Of a stretch of 64,000 nucleotides of DNA, positions 57,007-64,000 are shown piece by piece. Position 1 is the first letter of the stretch. Every line of letters starts with the position of its first letter. The notes beneath the pieces are model-generated. The model was not told the DNA's origin, ran no database searches, and saw nothing but the letters and a program-made list of their open reading frames with translations. Both the position numbers and the translations under genes were made by a program. Source of the stretch: Corynebacterium sp. TAE3-ERU16 (GTDB taxonomy: Bacteria; Actinomycetota; Actinomycetes; Mycobacteriales; Mycobacteriaceae); NCBI RefSeq assembly GCF_019209935.1, contig NZ_JAHUTN010000002.1, positions 310,001 through 374,000 of the forward strand. Reading direction: 5' to 3'.

Positions 57007-57876
57007 TCATCTGCCCCGCTGCAGGGTCTGCAGCAGATAGTCTCCGTAGCCGGACTTCCGCAGTGTCTGCGCCCGCTCCGCGAGCTCGGCGTCGTCCAGA
57101 TACCCCATCCGCCATGCGACCTCCTCCGGGCACCCGATCTTCAGTCCCTGCCGCTGCTCGATGGTGCGCACGAAATCCCCTGCGGCCATGAGGAGGTCGA
57201 CCGTCCCGGTGTCGAGCCACGCGGTACCCCGGGGCAGCACCTGAACCTGCAGCCGCCCACGTTCCAGATAGGCGGAGTTGATGTCGGTGATCTCCAGTTC
57301 CCCCCGGGCGCTCGGTGTCAACCCCCGGGCGATCTCGACGACATCGTTGTCGTAGAAGTAGAGCCCCGGTACCGCGTAGTGCGACTTCGGTTCCGCAGGT
57401 TTCTCCTCGAGCGCCAGCGCGCGGCCGGAGGCATCGAACTCGACCACCCCGTATGCGGAGGGGTCCGCGACCCAGTACGCGAAGATCGCACCACCCTCCG
57501 GCTCCGTGAACCGCCTTAGCTGGGTCCCCAGTCCCGCACCGTAGAAGATGTTGTCCCCGAGGATCAGCGCGACCGAATCATCACCGATGTGCTCCGCCCC
57601 GAGAATGAACGCCTCCGCCAGACCGTTCGGTGCGGTCTGCGTCGCGAAGCTCAACCGGATGCCGAACTGATCCCCGTCGCCGAGCAGCCGCTCGAACTGG
57701 GGCCGGTCGGCGGGGGTCGTGATGATCAGGATGTCCTCGATCCCGGCGAGCATCAGCGTCGACAACGGGTAGTAGATCATCGGCTTGTCGTAGACGGGGA
57801 CGAGCTGCTTGCTCACACCCAGGGTGATCGGGTGCAGACGCGAACCGGTGCCTCCCGCGAGGATGATGCCCTTCAC
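57007..57876 (-). CDS. rmlA: Glucose-1-phosphate thymidylyltransferase
   Basis: 289 residues, the standard RmlA length. [12 protein letters not shown] near the start, the substrate Lys in [14 protein letters not shown] and the L-G-D-N-I-F-Y-G block are intact. It makes dTDP-glucose, first step to dTDP-rhamnose, needed for the arabinogalactan linker of corynebacterial walls. It overlaps rmlC by 4 bp and is last in the operon rmlB-rmlC-rmlA. Confidence 0.96.
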   Translation of the reverse strand: MKGIILAGGTGSRLHPITLGVSKQLVPVYDKPMIYYPLSTLMLAGIEDILIITTPADRPQFERLLGDGDQFGIRLSFATQTAPNGLAEAFILGAEHIGDDSVALILGDNIFYGAGLGTQLRRFTEPEGGAIFAYWVADPSAYGVVEFDASGRALALEEKPAEPKSHYAVPGLYFYDNDVVEIARGLTPSARGELEITDINSAYLERGRLQVQVLPRGTAWLDTGTVDLLMAAGDFVRTIEQRQGLKIGCPEEVAWRMGYLDDAELAERAQTLRKSGYGDYLLQTLQRGR

Positions 57877-58505
57877 AGTCCGGCGTCCTCATTCGCCAGT
57901 GCCCAGCCGTTCTTCAGATCGGACTCGTGGGCGAGGCAGTCCCCGACGTCGGGGAGCATCCCGGACGCCCGTGCGGACGCCAGGGACGGCGCGGCAGCAT
58001 CCTTGTCGGACACGATCCGGTCTCCCGGCACCACCGGCCAGTCGATGCCGAGCTCCGGGTCGAAGGGGTCGATGCCGTGCTCGGCGTCCGGGTTGTATCC
58101 GGAGGAGGTCAGGTACACGACCGTCGCATCGGTGACCGCGGCGAACCCGTGGGCGAATCCAACCGGGATGTACAGACAGCGCCGGTTCTCGTCGTTCAGT
58201 TCCACCGACACGTGCCGACCGAAGGTGTCTGAGCCGGTGCGGATGTCGACCACGACGTCGACGATCCGGCCGTGCACGCACGTCACCCACTTCGCCTGCC
58301 CGGGCGGGACATCCGCGAAGTGCAGTCCCCGCACCACTCCTGGCCGGGACACACTCAGGTTCGCCTGCTGCAGGTCGAGTGGATATCCGGTGTGCTCCTC
58401 GAATCGGGAGGCCGAGAACCACTCGTGGAAACTCCCGCGTGAATCAGGGAACACGCGGGGATCGTCGACGAGGATCTCTGGCAGGTCGGGATGTGGTGCA
58501 GGCAT
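57873..58505 (-). CDS. rmlC: dTDP-4-dehydrorhamnose 3,5-epimerase
   Basis: 210 residues, cupin fold with [15 protein letters not shown] (catalytic His), [10 protein letters not shown] and Y-L-T-S-S-G-Y. The C. glutamicum homologue is fused to RmlD; here the protein ends without an RmlD domain and no rmlD lies in the window. An RmlD activity must be encoded elsewhere. Confidence 0.93.
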   Translation of the reverse strand: MPAPHPDLPEILVDDPRVFPDSRGSFHEWFSASRFEEHTGYPLDLQQANLSVSRPGVVRGLHFADVPPGQAKWVTCVHGRIVDVVVDIRTGSDTFGRHVSVELNDENRRCLYIPVGFAHGFAAVTDATVVYLTSSGYNPDAEHGIDPFDPELGIDWPVVPGDRIVSDKDAAAPSLASARASGMLPDVGDCLAHESDLKNGWALANEDAGL

Positions 58506-58533
58506 GTCCCCAGTCTATCCGGGCTGTACGCGG

Positions 58534-59568
<1,035 letters not shown>

Positions 59569-60207
59569 TCAGTGCCCCGCGGCGACCAGTGCGGCCATGA
59601 GAAGGAGAAGGAGACCGCCGGCCGCCTGGAACCACATCATTCCGCCTTCGGATCCGGTGAGCCAGTCCCGGACCCGGGCGGCGGCCTCCACCCAGCCGGC
59701 GTCGATGATCAGGCCGGTGATGATGGGGACCAGACTGAGGATCACCAATCCCGGCAGGGGGTCGACGCCCGCGGGCAGATATCCGGGGATGATCGTGCCG
59801 AACATGACGATCACCTTGGGGTTCGATGCGCCGACGAGCAGACCGGAGATGAACGCCGATCTCACGCCACTGTCCTCCGGCCGGATCTCGGGGATCTCGA
59901 GTCCTGTCGGCCGCCGGTGCAGATGCCATGCGGCACGCAGATAGACGATCCCCAGAGCGATCAGCACCACCACCCCCACCCAGCGGAGGACGGTGAGGAA
60001 GCTCGAGGTTCTCGCCGCAATCGTCCCGACCGCGGTGAGGATGAGAACTCCGGTGAACGCGATTCCGAGGGTGTTCCCCACCACCCCGGCCATCGCCGGG
60101 CGGCGCCCCACCGCGAGTGCCTGTCCGACGAGGAACACGATGCTCGGCCCGGGAACGGCGATGAGTACGGCGGACACCACGGTCAGCGCGAGGACGGCGG
60201 ACAGCAC
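59569..60207 (-). CDS. LysE/RhtB-family amino-acid exporter
   Basis: 212 residues, GTG start, six predicted transmembrane segments, and the P-G-P-S-I-V-F-L-V-G-Q motif near the N-terminus that marks this family. It probably exports an amino acid; the substrate cannot be read. The upstream GTG-started frame (60242-60538) ends 34 bp before it, so they may share a message. Confidence 0.85.
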   Translation of the reverse strand: MLSAVLALTVVSAVLIAVPGPSIVFLVGQALAVGRRPAMAGVVGNTLGIAFTGVLILTAVGTIAARTSSFLTVLRWVGVVVLIALGIVYLRAAWHLHRRPTGLEIPEIRPEDSGVRSAFISGLLVGASNPKVIVMFGTIIPGYLPAGVDPLPGLVILSLVPIITGLIIDAGWVEAAARVRDWLTGSEGGMMWFQAAGGLLLLLMAALVAAGH

Positions 60208-60241
60208 AGAGCGTTTACCCCTGATCCAGAGAGTTGTCGGA

Positions 60242-60538
60242 TTACCCGGGACACCCTACGGCACGGATGGCGTCACCGTTCGTCCGGGCCATCGCGGAAT
60301 CACTCTGCCCCCGCCGGGACACGACCCCGGACTTCCCGCCGCTGAACCGGATGCTTCCCGGGAAACGGGCCCACCGGTGGCGTTCGCCGTCGACCACGCG
60401 GAACAGTGCGCCCGACTTTGCGTTGACCGTCAGCCCGCCACTCAGCGGAACCACGACGCGGAACAGAATCAGCGCGTCTCCGAGTTCCGTTCCAGCTGAG
60501 TGGTCTCCTCCTGCGCTGATGAGTTGGGCGCGGATCAC
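60242..60538 (-). CDS. Hypothetical protein, possibly part of a frameshifted gene
   Basis: 98 residues with strongly G/C-biased third positions, as in real genes here. Its GTG overlaps the stop of another short frame (60535-60786) by GTGA. The better coding signal upstream sits in two different frames: 60690-60823 in the frame of this gene and 60540-60690 in another. Either these are separate coupled genes, or one gene interrupted by two frameshifts. No family is recognised. Confidence 0.35.
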   Translation of the reverse strand: MIRAQLISAGGDHSAGTELGDALILFRVVVPLSGGLTVNAKSGALFRVVDGERHRWARFPGSIRFSGGKSGVVSRRGQSDSAMARTNGDAIRAVGCPG

Positions 60539-60982
60539 ACGGTGGGACCGGTGGGCGAAACGACCACCGGCGAGTCAGTGCTGACCTCGACGACCTCATT
60601 GTCCCGACCGTCGGCGACGGTGTCCGTTTCGTCGGTACCGGCCGGCGGATCGGTGCGGTACACGACCGAAGTGCATGTGGGGCCCCGGAAGGCCGGTGAA
60701 AACACGGATGAGGAACAGAATCGCCCGGCGCGAAGGCGACGCCGCCCGGAGCACGGATGACCAGAACCGGTTATTTGGGGGGACACGCACCGGCACCGTC
60801 ACGCCCGGATCTCGGTCGATCACGGCATCCGAACCGCAGGGACCGGATGGTGGGGTACAGAGGTCCCCGGAGAGGCCCCGGCGATATCCGGACCACCTGT
60901 TGCGGGATGTTCGACGATCCTGCCGTCACTGTCCGTCCCACCGGGTCCGGAGAGATTCTCCGCCGGAGCCCATACCCCACAG

Positions 60983-61009
60983 AAAAACCCTCCCGCCACG
61001 GGGAGGGTT
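60983..61009 (-). terminator. Terminator of ccsB
   Basis: Minus strand stem AACCCTCCC / GGGAGGGTT with a 6-nt loop, running into TTTTT. It lies 21 bp past the ccsB stop. Confidence 0.9.
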
Positions 61010-61029
61010 CACCGGGTCCGATCAGAGGG

Positions 61030-62019
61030 TCAGTTGGCCAGTCCCGCGTAGGAGTGCAGGCCGGCGGTCACCAGGTTGATGAAGAAGAGGTTGAAGACCA
61101 TCGCCGCGAGTCCCGCGATGTTGATCCAGGGGGCTGCCTTGCGCCAGCTCGGCGTCGAACGGGCGTGGAGGTACGCGGCGTACAGGATCCAGGTGACGAA
61201 GGACATCGTCTCCTTGGGGTCCCAGCCCCAGAAGCGTCCCCAGGCCGATTCCGCCCAGAGGGCACCGAGGATGACCCCGAGACCGAAGACCGGGACCGCC
61301 CAGGCCGCCGCACGGTAGGCGATCCGGTCGAGCGTGTCGGCACCCGGAAGCGGACGGAGGATCTCACCGATCTTTCCGTGTTCCTCCCCCTTGGGCTGGG
61401 CCTGCCTGAACAGGTAGAGCATCGACGCGACGCCGGAGAGCATGCAGATCCCGGCACCGAAGGACACGATCGACACGTGGATCGGCAGCCAGAACGACCG
61501 GAGTGCGGGAACCACCGGCGCGGAGGCGACATGCAGCTTCGTACCGCCGTAGAACATGAGGATGAGCACGGGAACCAGCAGCCAGGGCCACATGGCCCTC
61601 AGGTCCTTCCGCTGGATCACCAGTGCCGCGATCGCCATGGTGAGGAAGGTGACGAGCGAGATGTACTCGTAGAGGTTGCCCCAGGGGAACCGGGCCGCGG
61701 AAAGGCCCCTCAACACGATCGACGCCCCCTGGAGGATGAGCCCGAGCCACAGCATGGACTGGACCATTCCGCCGAGCTTGTCGACGCCACGTGCCGATCC
61801 TGTAGTCCCCACAGGTGGCTGCGGGGTGTCCCCGGCGACCGTCCCGGTTCCCGAGACACCGACGAGTTCACGCTCACGGACTGCGGTGGTCTCCGTTGCG
61901 ACCTCACTCGAACGGCGGATGTAGTAGACGAGCGCGATGATGAGACCGATGACGTAGATAACGAAAGCGGTCCGGTAAGACAGATCGGAGAAATACGCCA
62001 GGTTGCTGTTGACGGGCAT
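61030..62019 (-). CDS. ccsB: Cytochrome c biogenesis protein CcsB (CcsA-type heme handling)
   Basis: 329 residues from ATG at 62019; a TTG three codons earlier is possible. About eight transmembrane segments, and the tryptophan-rich heme motif W-G-R-F-W-G-W-D-P-K-E. It is one half of the system II heme transporter/synthetase, working with ResB. Conserved His residues flank the motif. It follows resB by 106 bp. Confidence 0.93.
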   Translation of the reverse strand: MPVNSNLAYFSDLSYRTAFVIYVIGLIIALVYYIRRSSEVATETTAVRERELVGVSGTGTVAGDTPQPPVGTTGSARGVDKLGGMVQSMLWLGLILQGASIVLRGLSAARFPWGNLYEYISLVTFLTMAIAALVIQRKDLRAMWPWLLVPVLILMFYGGTKLHVASAPVVPALRSFWLPIHVSIVSFGAGICMLSGVASMLYLFRQAQPKGEEHGKIGEILRPLPGADTLDRIAYRAAAWAVPVFGLGVILGALWAESAWGRFWGWDPKETMSFVTWILYAAYLHARSTPSWRKAAPWINIAGLAAMVFNLFFINLVTAGLHSYAGLAN

Positions 62020-62125
62020 CAGATCCAACTCTCGGTGTCACATGTTTCCGGCCGCGGCACGATTAAGCCGTGGTTGTTCAAAAGTCCAGCTTACGCTACC
62101 TCGATGAGGCGATTCCACCCCGAAC

Positions 62126-63724
62126 TCACTCGTCGTCGTCCTCGTCGTCGTCCGGGAGACCGAGGAGTCTGCGGTGGAATCGTCCGTGTTCCTCGCCCCA
62201 TCCGGCGCTGTCGGTGCGGGACAGCCCGGCGGTCTCGACGACCGTTCCCCCGTTCCCGTCGGTGCGGACGCGCACCCAGACGCGACGCCGTTTCACGGCG
62301 AGCGAGAGCACCAGTCCCCCGAGCATCGCGATGGCGCTGACGAGGACCCACCGCTGGGTCGGGTCGTGACTGATCTGGAGGTTGACGAACTCATTCGCGC
62401 CGTCGAACGTCACACGCGTCCCGTCATCCAGTGTCACTGATTCCCCGCGCAGCAGATTCACGCGCTCGATCTTCTGCATCGCACCACTGTGGATCTGTCC
62501 GGAGTCCAGGCTGAAGATGCTCTGTCCCCTGCCTGCGTCGAGGCCCGTGTCGCCGCGGTAGATGTCGATCGCCAGTGCGGGATCGCGCATGACGGGGAAC
62601 GCGGAGCTCAGGAGTTCCCCGTTCTCACCGGTGAACTGGGCGGTGGGGGCGAACAGTCCCTGGATTCCGAGCTGGTTCTGACGCCGCTCGAACAGATCCG
62701 GGTACATTCCCGCCGGGGGGTCGAAGCGCATCGCGCCGGACGAGAGGAAGTAGGTCAGATCATCGGGCCGGAACTGCACCATCTGGGTGCGCGACTCCCC
62801 GTTCGGCCAGGTCACCGTGATCCGCGGAGCGAACCCGTGGCCCTGGAGGTAGATCCTGTCGCCCTCGATCCGGAGCGGATGATTCACCCGCAGGGTGTAG
62901 GGCTCCCACTCCGAGGGGTCGGTGAAGATGCCGTCGCCCTTCGCCCACCTGATGTTCGAGGTGAACATCTCGGCCTGGCCGTTGGGCAGGTAGTCCGCGG
63001 TGAAATCCTCGACCTCCACGCAGAACGGGGAGAGGTCGGTGCCGTCCACCAGCGTGCCCCACCTGTAGGAGTCGTAGTTGGCGAAGGCGGTGTTGCAGAA
63101 CTGGGAGTTGTCCGCTCCCGCCACGACGATGACCTGTCCCTCGTAATACACCAACCTGCCGAATCCGATGGTGAAGAGGATTCCGACCAGACCCAGGTGG
63201 AACACGAGGTTGCCGAATTCGCGTGCGTATCCGCGCTCAGCGGACAGGGATCTCGCTCCCGCACGGTCCTCCTCCGCGGAGTATTCCGCCACGCGCCATC
63301 CCCTGAGCAGGCCACGGGCCTCGGTGAATATCTCGTCGGGTGTCTGTTCCACCGTCCCCGATCCGTGGTGCGGGAGCCGGGACAGGTTGCGGGGCGTCCG
63401 CACCGGGCGGCTGCGCATGGAGCGGTAGTGCTCGATCGAACGCGGGAGAATGCACCCGATCAGGGAGATGAACAACAGGACGTAGATCGCGGTGTACCAG
63501 CTGGAACTGAACACGTCGAACAGTTCGAGCCGGTCGTAGATTTCCGCGACTCTTCCGTTGGCCTCTATGTAGTCCGTGACCGTCTGTTCGTTGAGCTGCC
63601 GCTGCGGAAGCAGGGCGCCGGGGATCGCGCCGAACGCGAGGAGGAACAGCAGCGCCAGGGCGGTGCGCATGCTGGTGAGCCAGCGCCATGCCTTCAACGG
63701 ATAACTGGAGAGGGTGGTCAGCAT
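62126..63724 (-). CDS. resB: Cytochrome c biogenesis protein ResB
   Basis: 532 residues: three N-terminal transmembrane segments (about 20-40, 77-95, 170-190), a large extracytoplasmic domain and a fourth segment at about 466-485 before a charged tail ending in Asp/Glu. This is the ResB/Ccs1 layout of system II cytochrome c maturation. ATG at 63724 is weakly supported by GGAGGAC 15 bp upstream. It lies between ccdA and ccsB as in other corynebacteria. Confidence 0.93.
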   Translation of the reverse strand: MLTTLSSYPLKAWRWLTSMRTALALLFLLAFGAIPGALLPQRQLNEQTVTDYIEANGRVAEIYDRLELFDVFSSSWYTAIYVLLFISLIGCILPRSIEHYRSMRSRPVRTPRNLSRLPHHGSGTVEQTPDEIFTEARGLLRGWRVAEYSAEEDRAGARSLSAERGYAREFGNLVFHLGLVGILFTIGFGRLVYYEGQVIVVAGADNSQFCNTAFANYDSYRWGTLVDGTDLSPFCVEVEDFTADYLPNGQAEMFTSNIRWAKGDGIFTDPSEWEPYTLRVNHPLRIEGDRIYLQGHGFAPRITVTWPNGESRTQMVQFRPDDLTYFLSSGAMRFDPPAGMYPDLFERRQNQLGIQGLFAPTAQFTGENGELLSSAFPVMRDPALAIDIYRGDTGLDAGRGQSIFSLDSGQIHSGAMQKIERVNLLRGESVTLDDGTRVTFDGANEFVNLQISHDPTQRWVLVSAIAMLGGLVLSLAVKRRRVWVRVRTDGNGGTVVETAGLSRTDSAGWGEEHGRFHRRLLGLPDDDEDDDE

Positions 63725-63912
63725 CGTCGGGGTCTTCGTCCTCCAGCGGGAAACGGGTGCCGGGGTGACTGGGCCCCGGATGGGTCATCGACGTGTCAAT
63801 CTACCAGTCGTGGCACCCGCGGCCTGATTCGTGGATCTGAGGATACGTACCGCCCGGGGTGGATGCCGCTCACCGGAGAAGCGTCGGTCGTGGAGGGACG
63901 CCGGTGAACCGT

Positions 63913-64000
63913 CTAGATCAGTGTTCCGCCGTATTCGACGGTCCACTGCCGGACCCAGTTGATGAAGTGCGCCCACTGGCCGCTGATGAGGGCGAGCCCC
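63913..64000 (-). CDS. ccdA: C-terminal end of cytochrome c biogenesis protein CcdA
   Basis: Only the last 29 residues are in the window, ending at TAG 63913-63915 (G-L-A-L-I-S-G-Q-W then F-I-N-W-V-R-Q-W). This fits the C-terminus of actinobacterial CcdA, which carries reducing power across the membrane for apocytochrome c. The assignment rests on position before resB and this short tail. Confidence 0.7.
   Translation of the reverse strand, partial: GLALISGQWAHFINWVRQWTVEYGGTLI

Overview
The window is a chromosomal segment of a high-GC actinobacterium, almost certainly a Corynebacterium. The evidence is gene order and protein similarity: the order ccdA-resB-ccsB, rmlBCA, the menaquinone genes next to an MgtA-type mannosyltransferase, secE-nusG-rplKA, rplJL, a DUF3068 gene, rpoBC, rpsLG-fusA-tuf and the S10 operon follows the layout known from C. 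glutamicum. Many genes start with GTG, and third codon positions are strongly G/C.

Layout, left to right. 1-780: a truncated beta-lactamase-like lipoprotein whose 5' end meets a perfect 26-bp palindrome. 791-1732: a folate-dependent formyltransferase. 1911-3166: rplE, rplX and rplN. 3629-9666: a compact, apparently iron-regulated siderophore operon (MbtG-like N-hydroxylase, free-standing adenylation protein, carrier-thioesterase protein, siderophore-interacting reductase fused to a methyltransferase-like domain). 9932-15753: a YbjN-like gene and the S10 operon. 16534-20583: a six-gene Asp23/Gls24-type envelope cluster. 21196-40247: tuf, fusA, rpsG, rpsL, rpoC, rpoB, DUF3068, rplL, rplJ, rplA, rplK, nusG and secE, all on the minus strand with clear terminators and several near-consensus promoters. 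40290-41037: four tRNAs (Trp, Met, Thr, Tyr). 41134-55552: menaquinone biosynthesis (polyprenyl synthase, menJ, menG, menD, menC, menB, menE, menA), mixed with two tandem MgtA-like mannosyltransferases, a PiT phosphate transporter and small membrane proteins. 55574-60207: DUF4229, an ArsR-type regulator, rmlA/rmlC/rmlB and a LysE exporter. 61030-64000: ccsB, resB and the end of ccdA for cytochrome c maturation.

How the parts fit: most of the window is housekeeping (translation, transcription, respiratory quinone, cytochrome c, dTDP-rhamnose for the cell wall). The unusual part is the siderophore system that splits the ribosomal supercluster: its hydroxylase and assembly genes lie between rpsQ and rplN, and a formyltransferase lies just past rplE. 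Hydroxylation plus formylation of a lysine or ornithine side chain would give a hydroxamate iron ligand. No condensation domain is present in the window, so the product chemistry is open. This is the best candidate for an undescribed system. The Asp23 cluster, with a 618-residue Asp23 protein carrying a C-terminal repeat region, and the mannosyltransferase pair showing sequence homogenisation are the next most interesting loci.
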